Assembly: GCA_035610835.1 (NCBI GenBank)
Contig: CM069454.1
Coordinates: 55,294,031 to 55,358,030, forward strand
Length of the DNA stretch: 64,000 nt
Reading direction: 5' to 3'
Origin: Ophiura sarsii
Lineage: Eukaryota; Echinodermata; Ophiuroidea; Amphilepidida; Ophiuridae
Numbering within the stretch: position 1 is the stretch's first letter; every line of letters starts with the position of its first letter. This document shows positions 11,843-22,998 of the stretch, piece after piece. The position numbers and the translations under genes were made by a program. The notes beneath the pieces are model-generated. The model was not told the origin of the DNA. It searched no databases and worked only from the letters and a program-made list of their open reading frames with translations.

Positions 11843-12377
11843 CCCGGCCCCCAACTCAACACAAAATTTGGTAACCATGACTGTTCTTCCTTTTTTTCAA
11901 ATAACCCCTTTGCAAGGATTTTTCAACAATTTTACCCCCCTTTTTTGGCAAAAAAAATGAGGACAAAATTGGAGTGAAAAATACCCCCTTTTTTGCTTTT
12001 CAATGACTATAATTTCAAACACCCCTATTCAAAGACACTTTTACATACATTAAATAGATAAAAAACTTGTTGCTTCCAACAGTAACAAGCGTTTATGGTC
12101 GTTTGTTATAAACTGGTGTACCCCAAATGGTGTATTGGGGTTGTTAACATGTTTTATCAAATTATTAAATCCATACTGTGATGTTTTAATTTTTTTTCCT
12201 CTTCGTAAAATACCCTTTTTTTGAATTTCGCGGAGATTAATTCAAGAAATACCCCCTTTTCATGGTTTCGCTGTCACTATGCGTCAGCGCTGACAATCGA
12301 AATATACCCCCTTTCCGCGATTTTTAGAACAGTCATGGTTACCAACTTTTGTGTTGAGTTGGGGGGGGGGGGGGCGG
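11843..12377. mobile_element. Inverted-repeat transposon with 9-bp target duplication
   Basis: Identical GCAGACAAC lies at 11834-11842 and 12378-12386. The element starts CCCGGCCCCCAACTCAACAC and ends with GTGTTGAGTTG plus a G run. The arms continue through GGTAACCATGACTGTTCT and AGAACAGTCATGGTTACC. The 9-bp duplication fits a MULE-like non-autonomous element. Confidence 0.75.
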
Positions 12378-12791
12378 GCAGACAACATGTTTTATGCTCA
12401 TTTAGATAAAATTATACACTTTAAAAACCGAACAAGAGTTGTGATATTTCTCTAATAAGCTCTATTGAATTTCACTATTGAATTACAGTCCGATCATCAC
12501 AAAGCCCGATTTTATCTTTTTTCTGCTGAATTTGTGAAATAATGATATTGTTTTGTCATTATTTTGCATATTTAATGAATGAAAATAATATCTGGACAAG
12601 TCTGATTTGTCTTATTAATTAGCTATTGTGTCTCATACATGTAACCACTTATTTATCAATATCGTGCGTCATTGAGTACAATACTCAATATTTTGTTTGG
12701 TTTGAAAAATACAGTAACTTTACCAAAATAGTCATAACTGGATAAAGGCACCATGAAATGTTGTGATTCTTTTTGCTGATAACGGTAAATA

Positions 12792-12999
12792 CTGTAAAAG
12801 CCAATATTTTTGCGTAAAGATATTTTCGCGCATTTTGATATCATATACACTTCGCAAATTGTTTTTCGCAGGCAACCTTCTGGATGCACTGTATGAATGT
12901 TGAAAACAATTTTTTTGTGTGTTATAATTTTCGCAGAAAAAAATATTTTGCGCGAAAAGTACGAAAATTAAACCACTGCAAAAATGTCAGCATTTACAG
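12792..12999. mobile_element. Mariner-like MITE (TA target)
   Basis: TA flanks an element with ends CTGTAAAAGCCAATATTTT and ATGTCAGCATTTACAG, with CGCGCATTTT/GCGCGAAAAG motifs inside. It is related to 16010-16233 and 47581-47802, which share the CTGTAAAAG end. Confidence 0.65.
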
Positions 13000-13122
13000 T
13001 AGATGCAGCTGTTGATTCAAGCATTGGTTGCCTTCATATTCTGGTAAAAAAATGCATTTTTATTTTACTTTGAGTAGTTTTCTTTTACTAACCCTGTATA
13101 TGTTTTATTTGTTACTTCACAG

Positions 13123-13187
13123 ACCTCTCAATGCAGAAAATGTTTTACTCAGAGGATGCAGGGTCAAGAACACTCCATTTGCATACG
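13123..13187 (+). CDS. ATP11: ATP11-type phospholipid flippase, third exon in window
   Basis: A CTTCACAG acceptor and GTAAGT donor bound 65 bp. Its first base completes the lysine codon left by the 5477-5634 exon, and its last base starts a glycine codon finished at 18098. It encodes PLNAENVLLRGCRVKNTPFAYG, matching the conserved LLLRG-LKNT stretch before the third membrane helix of P4-ATPases. The splice phases agree on both sides. Confidence 0.93.
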
Positions 13188-13198
13188 GTAAGTCAAAC

Positions 13199-13370
13199 TA
13201 TAGTTTGATCAGTTAAGAATTGGCGAAGCCGTTTTCAGCGAATGAATACAGAAGGACGCAGGGGCGCGCATGAAGGCAAGCGCACTGTGCATCCGTGTGA
13301 CCAATATCGCGTGTCTTGGCCGTAATCGCGGGTTTACGGTTTGATTACTTTTGCATGCATCATTTTTTTT
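13199..13370. mobile_element. One end of TATAGTTTRATCAGTT-type element
   Basis: Begins TATAGTTTGATCAGTTAAG, then ATTGGCGAAGCCG, then GAATGAATACAGAAGGACGC. The same order occurs inverted at the right end of 16402-16983 and at 15402. Only one end is seen, so this copy is partial. Confidence 0.55.
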
Positions 13371-15401
13371 GGACCTGAAGAATGCTGATCTATGTGTCTG
13401 TCAAAATTCACACTATATTAATTTTGCCATAACATGTAATAAAAACCCTAATTTTAAACTGTAATTTAGAATGTCTCCCGTTTTGGCATAGCAACGGGCC
13501 AGTTTTGGACTATTGCCTCAAAGGGGGCAGGACCAGACGTGAGTTAGTGTTGTGAAACCCTAAGCAATGAGCCCAATTTTTTTTGTTTTTTAGTTGTCCG
13601 AAAAAAATTGAAAAATTACTCCGTAAGGGAAAGAAAAAAGAGAGGGCCAAAAAAACAATAAAAAAAGAATTTTCCACATTGAGCATAGCTATTTTTCATT
13701 AAAACAAAAAAAAGCAACAAAAAAAGCATATTGCATTGCTAATTTTGTATGGGAGACAGACCGTCTTTTTGCCTAATGTCAAATTGAAGAATAATCCTAT
13801 TAGTATTAGTGCTTGGGTTTTATGCAGGGAAGTAGAATTTAAATGTCCAGTGATTAATTGATATGTACATGATATTGATAAACATCAAACATGGACTTTG
13901 GACATATAAGATGGTTGTTGAAAAGGTACAAGCGTCATGACATCTTTCGTAAATCTGCTAATTTAATTTATACCTACTAAATTATATACAGTTAGGCATT
14001 ACATACTATTGTTGACCAAGTCACTCACCAAATATAAAAAACACAATTTTTCTTGATGAAAAGCTTAGCTACCAGTACAATCAAATGTCTGTAACGGTCA
14101 CCATATTGTTTTTCGGAGTTCCTTTAGTATACCCTACAGCTGCATGTCTTCAATGGGGGCTTTAAAAAGAATGACCCATACACTTACACAGTGAGGTCTA
14201 CAAATGGTAGGGTATTCTAAAGCTTACCCTGTTTTTCTGGGGTTTTTTAATGCATATTACTTACATAATAGCAGATACACAGCCAATCCAGAATTCCACA
14301 AATTTCACTAATTGTACAGCTTCAGAATGCTGTAAATTTGACATCATAAATAACCTGATTAATTACAGCACTGTAATTATTACCCAACTTGGTGTGTGTG
14401 TGTGTTTAGTAGGTGATTGTCTAAGTCGGGGTGAGTGAGAGGTGAAAGTGGTGTGTATCTGGTGTGTAGGGTAGAGCTCTGCCACATAAATCATCACTAA
14501 AATAGTCACTGTCGATGAGTGCTATTAATTCCTTATAGCACTCGGCAGCTACGCTGCCTCGTGCTATAAGTCATACTAAAATGTAATACTTGATATTGGC
14601 AGCTTTTTGAAGTGCAAAAGAAATCTTTGGAAAATGTGGCTTGAGGGTTAGGGTTGATGCGCCACTGAACAGTATAACTCTACCCCCTCCCCACACCAAA
14701 ATGCCCTCTACACAGAGTCAAGAAACCATTCCCTAATTTCAGCCATTTGATTTCAAGCTGAAAACAAACCTGGGTGGCCCGCCCCTACATTAATATTTGA
14801 CATAAGCTGATTTATAAAGATAAATTGTTGAACTTTTTGAATGACCCTCATAGTATTTAAATTACGTCTAGTTACGTTATGTCAATAAGTTGATGAACTA
14901 TCTACCATTTAGAAATAAATCAACCTTTGTACCCGGGCGGGCGCAACTAGGATTTGCGTCAATATTATCGAAACATTTATGGACATTAATCATTTCAATA
15001 AATTAGCAACAAAGATGTGTGATATATTTACAAAATCTTTGCAAAAAATATGATTTTTTTAAATTCAATTTTACAGTTAGCAATATATTTAAAATATGAT
15101 TTTGATATAAATCACTAAGGAATGTAAATTACTAAATATAGTGTGTCCCAGAATAATTTGATTCCTGCAGACCATTCAATATTGCTTCATAAAATATTAC
15201 AAACAGTTGGTATCTATTAACTTTGTGAGAGGACACAGCAAATTACCTGCATATCGTTTAAATTGAGCTTTGTGCCAACATGGCAAACTATTTTATGAGT
15301 TTCAAATGAGGCAGTTTGGTTAAACTTGGAATCGACCGTTTTTACAAAAGAGTCCATAATTTCAGTCGGAAACGTCCGATTTTTAAAATTCGTAATTTTG
15401 T
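13371..15401. other. ATP11 intron, nothing gene-like
   Basis: AT-rich intron. A short inverted pair near 14528-14572 (CTATTAATTCCTTATAGCAC, then GTGCTATAAGTCATAC) is probably a small decayed element. No gene seen. Confidence 0.5.
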
Positions 15402-15640
15402 ATAGTTACATCAGTTCCAAATTGGCGAAGCCTTCTTATAGCAGCGAATGAATACCCAAGGACGCGGGTTTGCATGAAGGCAATTAAATAAGCGCACTGT
15501 ACATCATATGCATGACGCGTGCGTGCAGCCAAAACCATGTGCGTGTGACCATAATCTTGCATGTACGTTTGGGTTACTTTAGCGCGTGGAGAGATCATTT
15601 CTCGCCCATTGAAACTCATTAAACTATAGATGTTAGAATT
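15402..15640. mobile_element. Partial TATAGTT-type element
   Basis: TATAGTTACATCAGTTCCAA, then ATTGGCGAAGCCTTCTTATA, then GAATGAATACCCAAGGACGC follow the order seen in the family at 13199 and 16983 (reverse). Right end not found. Confidence 0.55.
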
Positions 15641-16009
15641 CATAAGCAGCTTGATCAATAACAATGGTATTCATAGCTAAATAAATACATGCTTTCCTGG
15701 TATAAATCATTCTGGAAAGCTAATATTCTCAAACATTTTAACATCGAAGACATTTTCGCCAGTCATTGTTTTCGTGCAGGACAATGTGTGCCATACAGGG
15801 ACTAAGTTGCAAGCAATATTTTGCTTGCTATAACTTTCTCTATAATAGATTTTCAGAAAGCTTTCGCAATTTTCAAAGTGATTCCAAATCTGGTAATGAA
15901 ATTCCATAATTTTGACATTTTTGAAACATTTTGTGACATTTGTGAATGTCATCTGCAGACGCCTGCCGCATTGAAAGTGTTATCAATATATGGGAGCCAT
16001 ACAAGTGTA

Positions 16010-16233
16010 TTGTAAAAGCCAATATTTCTGCGTAAAGATATTTCCGCGCATTTTGACATCAAGGATATTTTCGCCGGTTGTTGTTTTCGCGCATGATAAT
16101 GTCACCCACCCAGCACTATACAGGGGCAATATGTTGCAAGCAATATATTAATGTGCTATTATTTTTGCAGAGTATCTTCTGCGTACGAAAGGTGCGAAAA
16201 TAAAACCACCATGAACAGTTTGGCTTTTATACA
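16010..16233. mobile_element. Mariner-like MITE, CTGTAAAAG family
   Basis: Ends TTGTAAAAGCCAATATTTC and GTTTGGCTTTTATACAG with internal GCGCATTTT and GCGAAAATAAAACCACC, as in 12792-12999. Part of the interior (TTTTCGCC...TTGCAAGCAATAT) also occurs as a fragment at 15745-15825. Confidence 0.6.
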
Positions 16234-16401
16234 GTCTCATACGTACTGAACACATTTTGTTAAGAAATCTAAAATACAATATTTTACATTTAAATATCCG
16301 AACAATTGTCGTCCTTGACAATATTATTGTTATGATATAATTAAGCGCTTTCTTGATTTAGACAAAATTACCACATGGTTAGAAATGATAGGATTCACTG
16401 C

Positions 16402-16983
16402 TATAGTTTATTCAGTTCCAAATTGGCTAGATATATTCGTTATTAGGCCTCCCAAAAAAAGAGTTGACTTACCCTTTCCGACCGTCCTGAATTTCGGAAA
16501 TCTAGGGTCGCTATTATTATTATTATTTTTTTTTCAACAAAAAAAAAACATTGAAAGAAGCACATAACAATAAAGAAAGATGAAAACGTGTTTTTGAGTA
16601 GTATCTGCTTGTTTAAAAAAAACAAAAAAAAACAACAACAAAAAACAACAACAAAAACGTGTTTTTGTGCAGTAAATTTTCAACAATTTTCACCAAAAAA
16701 CAAAACAAAACAAATCCGACCGTCCGACCATGACTTTGACCCTGAAAGGGCAAGTCAACTTTTTTTTTTGCCTTATCTCTCTGCGCGCAAAAGTAATCCA
16801 AACATACATCCGCGATTGTAGCCATATACACAGTACACACGGTAGTGACACGCACGGTAGTCACACGCATGTGTCATGCATATGATGCACAGTGCGCTAG
16901 TTGCCTTCATGCACACCCGTATCCTTCTGTATTCATTCGCTGTTGTAAGGAGGCTTCGCCAATTTTGAACTGATCAAACTATA
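16402..16983. mobile_element. TATAGTTT-ended MITE interrupted by a second element
   Basis: Ends TATAGTTTATTCAGTTCCAA and TTGAACTGATCAAACTATA are inverted repeats. The interior is split by the Harbinger-like element at 16446-16772, so the outer element is older. Confidence 0.7.
16446..16772. mobile_element. Nested PIF/Harbinger-like MITE
   Basis: TTA at 16443-16445 and 16773-16775. Left end GGCCTCCCAAAAAAAGAGTT, then GACTTACCCTTTCCGACCG; right end CTGAAAGGGCAAGTCAAC, then a T run and GCC. Low-complexity frames over it are not genes. Confidence 0.7.
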
Positions 16984-17913
16984 CCATTTCAAGGGCTTCG
17001 TATGAGTTCCTGGGAGACCAATCAGAAATTAAAAAGCTACTTTATTTAGCTCAATTGTTAACCAACCTTCAGATACACTGTAACTCTCTCCAGTCGTGTT
17101 CTGAAACTATCAAGGGAGAAAAATCAGTAAATTTGGTGGGGAGGGGGGTATCAGTCTCCGTATTGGGGCCGCGTGGAAGTCGGACACCTTACCAATACGC
17201 TATTTGGTCAGCTCAAAAAACGTAAGTTTATCTGCGCCATTTGATAGCCTGCCGGATTGTTTCATGAGATAGACTGGGTGAGCGGGCGGGTACCAGCAGC
17301 TAGCGGTGTAATGATTTATAATGATTGGTCCTGCCCAGGAAGGTTAGGGTTAAATGGCGTAAATGATGGTAGTATATTTGTAACTTTTAATGGCTCAGCT
17401 GGCGGATGTTACTGAACCTTTTCCAGTCTCAAAATGGTGTATAACCATACTTTAAACCCTACGTGGTGTGTCGTGATAATTGAGGCTTGAAAAGTGCGTT
17501 ACAATAGTATGGCATGGGGTACAGTAGCCTAGGCTGAGTAGTCCCCCACAGGACTCGCCCGTAGTACAGTAATGTGAAAAAGAATATAATGTTAGTATGC
17601 ATGCAAATTTGATATACTTCCAATTTTATTCATTGTCACAAGTGTGGAAATTATTTTGCATGCATTCTACATCATGCATATCCCAAATTCACATGCATGA
17701 ATGTCACATGCATGAATGTCACATGACATTTTGAGCATTACTATATTACGCAATTAGGGGTGCATTATTGAGTGTTGGTAATGCCGTTTAGGGTAGAATT
17801 GGTATGTGTTACGCCATTTAGGGGTATCAAAATAGTGTTCTGGTTTACGCCATTTAGGGTCCATTTCAGAGGTGCTTGGACGCGCATGTGTACCCGCTTG
17901 GTATGTTCACTGA

Positions 17914-17944
<31 letters not shown>

Positions 17945-18097
17945 GGTCACACTCAATTTTCTTCCTGATATTTTATGAATCCATTGCACTTTCATTCTTG
18001 AGTTGAGTCTCCCTAAGATACTATGACATTTATTGATATTTACATGTAATTATAATAACTTGCAAGTGTTGTCTTTTAATTGCTTACTGGTTTACAG
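16984..18097. other. ATP11 intron with 29-base C run
   Basis: Contains an uninterrupted C run at 17914-17942, three short GCCATTTAGGG-type repeats at about 17783-17850, and CATGCATGAATGTCACATG repeats at about 17692-17728. No gene seen. Confidence 0.6.
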
Positions 18098-18179
18098 GTG
18101 TGGCAGTTTATACAGGGAAACAAACCAAAATGGCACTCAATTCCAAACAGAAAGGACAAAAGTTCTCCAGTATAGAAAC
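18098..18179 (+). CDS. ATP11: ATP11-type phospholipid flippase, last exon before gap
   Basis: A TTTACAG acceptor and GTGAGT donor bound 82 bp. It encodes GVAVYTGKQTKMALNSKQ, then KGQKFSSIET, the conserved VYTG-TKMALN segment just before the third membrane helix. It is in phase with the previous exon and leaves two bases (AC) for an exon beyond the N gap that is not found in this window. The rest of the gene is either in or beyond the gap, or lost from this scaffold. Confidence 0.93.
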
Positions 18180-18461
18180 GTGAGTATTGTGCACTTGTAT
18201 TAGTATTATGACACTTGGTTATGGTGTCAAAATCATCCCATATATTAAATTTGGAGTGCAATATTTCACTATGAGTTGAATAAATGTGTTGCTGAACCTC
18301 TTCTCATTAATAAAGTCATGTTTCCTAAAACAACTGCTCATTTAATTACATGGAATTGAAGAAAACATATGCCTTCTTGAAATCCCATACAAATTTCCCA
18401 TTGGAAATGGCTCATGAATAATTAATCAACGTATTCCTATGGTGAGTAGTTGAGAGTGTTT

Positions 18462-18561
18462 NNNNNNNNNNNNNNNNNNNNNNNNNNNNNNNNNNNNNNN
18501 NNNNNNNNNNNNNNNNNNNNNNNNNNNNNNNNNNNNNNNNNNNNNNNNNNNNNNNNNNNNN
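18462..18561. other. Assembly gap (100 N)
   Basis: Exactly 100 N, a common placeholder for a gap of unknown size. The ATP11-like gene stops on its left. The sequence restarts with CCTAACC, reminiscent of the telomeric repeat 600 bp further on. Confidence 0.99.
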
Positions 18562-18584
18562 CCTAACCAGATTTTGAATTGCGT

Positions 18585-19075
18585 TATTACGTCATATCGA
18601 TGAGGCTGTTATTTAAACCCTATACAGGTCTTAACACGCTCTTTATTTTCTTTGTCGTGCGCGAAATTGTAGGACCAACCCTTTTTAAGCGGCTAAACAA
18701 AATGGCTACTTTCCCATTGACTTGTGAACAAACTTCAAACCGCCGCCATTTTCAATTGCAACATCGCACGATGCTAATTCTTACAAATCTGTAATTGGCT
18801 TCACATCAACTATGCATTATCAATTTTGAACAAAATCGGACAAATTTTAAATTTTGGCCGCCATTTTGGATTTTGGTTATTACGTCATATCTCACAAAGT
18901 GAAGGTACGGTGAGGCTGTTATTCAAACCCTAGGTAGATCTTAACACGCTATGTATTTTCTTTGTCGTGCACGAAATTGTACGACGTACCATTTTTAAGC
19001 GGCCAAACAAAATGGCTACTTTCCCATTGACTTGTGTACAAACTTCAAACCGCCGCCATTTTGAAACGGTAACTA
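18585..19075. repeat. Tandem ~310-bp repeat next to telomeric array
   Basis: TGAGGCTGTTATTYAAACCC near 18600 returns near 18911, followed by TCTTAACACGCT and GCGGCYAAACAAAATGGC in both units. TTATTACGTCATATC occurs at about 18583 and 18876. Two diverged units, probably subtelomeric satellite. Confidence 0.8.
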
Positions 19076-19171
19076 CTTAAGAAATTTTCTTTGGCCAATT
19101 TCTTAATCTACCCATAACCTATCTATGACATAAATAAGGGACCTTAACTAACACGCATACAACTGACACAA

Positions 19172-19223
19172 CCCCCTAACCCTAACCCTAACCCTAACCC
19201 TAACCCTAACCCTAACCCTAACC

Positions 19224-19264
<41 letters not shown>

Positions 19265-19283
19265 ACCCTTAACCCTAACCCTA

Positions 19284-19335
<52 letters not shown>

Positions 19336-19608
19336 CCCTAACCCTAACCCCTAACCCCTAACCCCTAACCCCTAACCCCTAACCCCTAACCCCTAACCCC
19401 TAACCCCTAACCCCTAACCCCTAACCCTAACCCTAACCCTAACCCTAACCCTAACCCCTAACCCCTAACCCCTAACCCCTAACCCCTAACCCCTAACCCC
19501 TAACCCCTAACCCTAACCCTAACCCTAACCCTAACCCTAACCCTAACCCTAACCCTAACCCTAACCCTAACCCTAACCCTAACCCTAACCCTAACCCTAA
19601 CCCTAACC
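19172..19608. repeat. Telomeric repeat (CCCTAA)n with variants
   Basis: About 70 units on the + strand, with blocks of CCCCTAA (about 19348-19420 and 19455-19510) and occasional CCCTAAACCC. The C-rich strand reading rightward would place the chromosome end to the left and the histone cluster inward. Unlike a true end, non-telomeric sequence lies on both sides. Confidence 0.95.
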
Positions 19609-19998
19609 AGACCGTGTACTGTTGAGAATTTCATGTATTTAGACAGAGACCGTTAGAATAACGGTAAGTGCGCCCTCCCCCCAAAAAATCCAAGACTTTT
19701 TTTTGTTTTTCTGGATTTTTTGGGGGGAGGGCGCACTTACCGTTATTCTAAAGGTCTCTGTCTAAATACATGAAATTCTCAACAGTACACGGTCTTGAAA
19801 ACGGCATATTTCAATCATGCGAGGTTACCTATCTTTATAAAATAAAATAAAAATTTGGGGGGGGAGGGCGCTCTTACCGTAAATCTAACGGTCTCTGTCT
19901 AAATACATGAAATTCTCAACAGTACACGGTCTTGAAAACGGCATATTTCGATCATGCGAGGTTACCTATCTTTATAAAAAAAATTTTTTTTTTTTTTT
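19609..19998. repeat. Fold-back pair plus third copy of histone spacer repeat
   Basis: 19609-19692 is the reverse complement of about 19715-19797 (ACCGTGTACTGTTGAG..., TACCGTTATTCTAA...), forming a long hairpin with a ~22-base T-rich middle. A further unit follows at about 19855-19980. The unit order is GAGGGCGCNCTTACCG, CTCTGTCTAAATACATG, TCAACAGTACACGGTC, CATGCGAGGTTACC. It recurs between histone genes through the cluster. Confidence 0.85.
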
Positions 19999-20012
19999 GG
20001 GGGGGGGAGGGC

Positions 20013-20039
20013 GTCACCAAGTATACAACTTCTAAGTAG
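20013..20039 (+). pseudogene. H2B: H2B 3' fragment (last eight codons)
   Basis: Encodes VTKYTTSK and the TAG stop, joined abruptly to a G run of the spacer repeat. The rest of the gene is missing. Its 3' UTR and stem-loop are intact, so this is the truncated left edge of the histone cluster. Confidence 0.9.
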
Positions 20040-20069
20040 AAGTAATGAACCGTCTGCAGTTAATCCAAA

Positions 20070-20085
20070 GGCTCTTTTCAGAGCC
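20070..20085 (+). terminator. Histone 3' stem-loop, H2B fragment
   Basis: GGCTCTTTTCAGAGCC: 6-bp stem, TTTC loop, then ACCACA and the purine-rich TTCAAAAAAGAGAA, where U7 snRNA would pair. This is the metazoan replication-dependent histone 3' end signal bound by SLBP. Confidence 0.95.
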
Positions 20086-20614
20086 ACCACATGTTCAAAA
20101 AAGAGAATTTACACACGGTGTCTGTTATTGTATTGTGCAGTATTTGAATAAGGAAAACACTGCAACATATCAACAACAAAAAACCAACAAATGAGCCCTT
20201 TAAAATACCAATATGCTATTTTATGTCCCGATTGTATGTTTGTTAGTTGTTGTTGTTTTCTGTGATAAAGATGCCACTTTGATATTGAGAAAACAGGCAA
20301 TCCAAGACCACCACCCACCAGCATTTAACAGGTTTATAAGTATCATGTTAATGTGCATACATGAAGTCATACCAGTAATTAGAAAAGATACCGCTTTGAA
20401 TCGAACCAGTGCAGCGTTAGCAACAAGCGTGACCGTTGTTTCAATGTTATAACCCATGTTACAAAGGATGGGCTCGACAATTAGTCATTGTAAGTGTGAG
20501 TATAAGTATAATACTCCAGAATAAATTGGAATTATGGGGAATATAAAACGTGAATAACAGGACGATATCTAGGCAACATGAATGCATTTTTTTTCTCTCT
20601 TTGGGAAATATGGT
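20086..20614. other. H2B-H4 tail-to-tail spacer
   Basis: AT-rich spacer between the converging H2B and H4 3' ends. It is repeated nearly unchanged in each unit (23732-24256, 30957-31473, 40894-41410, and inverted at 58877-59393). Frames of 71-79 codons on both strands are conserved only because the whole spacer is duplicated. Confidence 0.8.
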
Positions 20615-20630
20615 GGCTCTGAAAAGAGCC
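20615..20630 (-). terminator. Histone 3' stem-loop, H4-1
   Basis: Minus strand GGCTCTTTTCAGAGCC, followed by ACCATATTTCCCAAAGAGAG as downstream element. Confidence 0.95.
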
Positions 20631-20654
20631 GTTTGATATAGGCGTTGCTTGACT

Positions 20655-21678
<1,024 letters not shown>

Positions 21679-21709
21679 AGATATTTCTCAGCAATCATTT
21701 ATAAGAAAC

Positions 21710-21725
21710 GGCTCTTTTCAGAGCC
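21710..21725 (+). terminator. Histone 3' stem-loop, H3-1
   Basis: GGCTCTTTTCAGAGCC, then ACCATAACTTTAAAAAAGAG. Confidence 0.95.
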
Positions 21726-22200
21726 ACCATAACTTTAAAAAAGAGATTGTATGTCAGCATTGTCCGCCTTTACAAATGTAACAATAGAATGCAACTATCA
21801 TACGTTATACAGACATGTTACACCGCCGCGTGCATCACGGTTCAAGTCATTAAATGTAAATTGATTTTCAAACTGCAAGTACATACTTTAATATTTCCCC
21901 TTTTATTTCAGAGCCGCAAAAACTTTAAAAAAGTGTACATCACGATTCAAGTCATTAAATGTAAATTGATTTTCAAACTACAAGTACATACTTAAATATT
22001 TCCCCTTTAATATTTCGGAGCCACATTAACTTCAACAAAAAAAAAGGTGTTTGATTGTATTCCAGCATTGCCCTACTTGACACATGCACCTTTTGGTCCG
22101 TCTTCATTCGATACAACTTAACACTTCAAAATGTTTAAGAAATTACATATTGCATTGCATTTCAATACAACTTTCGGGAAGTCAAACTAACTTTTTTAAA
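21726..22200. repeat. Decayed tandem copies of the H3 3' end
   Basis: Two relics follow the working signal: TTTCAGAGCCGCAAAAACTT (near 21907) and TTTCGGAGCCACATTAACTT (near 22013). Each keeps the right half of a stem-loop and an A-rich downstream element, and each is preceded by CAAGTCATTAAATGTAAATTG. The unit is about 110 bp. Equivalent blocks lie at 25366-25847, 29047-29524, 35303-35785, 38985-39465, 54745-55223 and, inverted, at 57286-57765 and 61047-61538. Confidence 0.75.
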
Positions 22201-22616
22201 GACTTTTTTTTGTTTTTCTGGATTTTTTGGGGGGAGGGCGCACTTACCGTTATTCTAACGGTCTCTGTCTAAATACATGAAATTCTCAACAGTACACGGT
22301 CTTGAAAACGGCATATTTCAATCATGCGAGGTTACCTATCTTTATAAAAATTAAAAAAAAATTGGGGGGGGGGGAGAGGGCGCTCTTACCGTAAATCTAA
22401 CGGTCTCTGTCTAAATACATGAAATTCTCAACAGTACACGGTCTTGAAAACGGCATATTTCGATCATGCGAGGTTACCTATCTTTATAAAAAAAAAATTT
22501 TTTTTTTTTTGGGGGGGGGGGGAGGGCGCTCTTACCGTAAATCTAACGGTCTCTGTCTAAATACATGAAATTCTCAACAGTACACGGTCTTGAAAACGGC
22601 ATATTTCAATCATGCG
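22201..22616. repeat. Three histone spacer repeats in tandem
   Basis: Units begin near 22230, 22375 and 22522 at GAGGGCGC, each about 130-145 bp. They run directly into the 3' flank of H2A-1, deleting its stem-loop. Confidence 0.85.
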
Positions 22617-22620
22617 AAGT

Positions 22621-22998
22621 TTACTTCGCAGTCTTGGCCGTCTTCTTTGGGAGTAAAACCGCTTGAATGTTGGGTAAGACACCGCCCTGAGCTATTGTGA
22701 CGCCACCTAAAAGCCTATTCAACTCTTCGTCGTTCCGGATTGCCAACTGCAAATGTCGAGGAGTAATTCTGGTTTTCTTGTTGTCTCTTGCTGCGTTTCC
22801 GGCCAATTCAAGGATTTCGGCCGCCAGGTACTCCATTACGGCTGCGAGGTAAACCGGGGCGCCTGCGCCGACTCGGGCAGCGTAATTGCCTTTGCGAAGA
22901 AAACGGTGCACGCGACCGACGGGAAATTGGAGTCCGGCTCGTGCTGATCGAGTCTTAGACTTGGAGCCTGACTTTGCACCTTTACCACGACCTGACAT
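22621..22998 (-). CDS. H2A: Histone H2A, reading frame intact, no stem-loop (H2A-1)
   Basis: 125 codons from [20 protein letters not shown]; the open frame extends 47 codons upstream, but that part is promoter and leader. H2A pairs with H2B to form the outer dimers of the nucleosome. Seen are the [13 protein letters not shown] start of the fold, the acidic-patch residues in [17 protein letters not shown] and [11 protein letters not shown], and a short PKKTAKTAK tail. This copy differs from all others here: the spacer repeat joins within about 5 bp of the stop codon, so the histone 3' signal is gone and transcripts may not mature normally. Confidence 0.95.
   Translation of the reverse strand: MSGRGKGAKSGSKSKTRSARAGLQFPVGRVHRFLRKGNYAARVGAGAPVYLAAVMEYLAAEILELAGNAARDNKKTRITPRHLQLAIRNDEELNRLLGGVTIAQGGVLPNIQAVLLPKKTAKTAK

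Noticed and set aside
19172..19608. True chromosome end
   Set aside because: Unrelated sequence lies on both sides and the repeats are mixed with CCCCTAA variants.
20109..20457. Conserved 71-79 codon frames in the H2B-H4 spacer
   Set aside because: They persist on both strands only because the spacer is duplicated; small indels change their length freely between copies.
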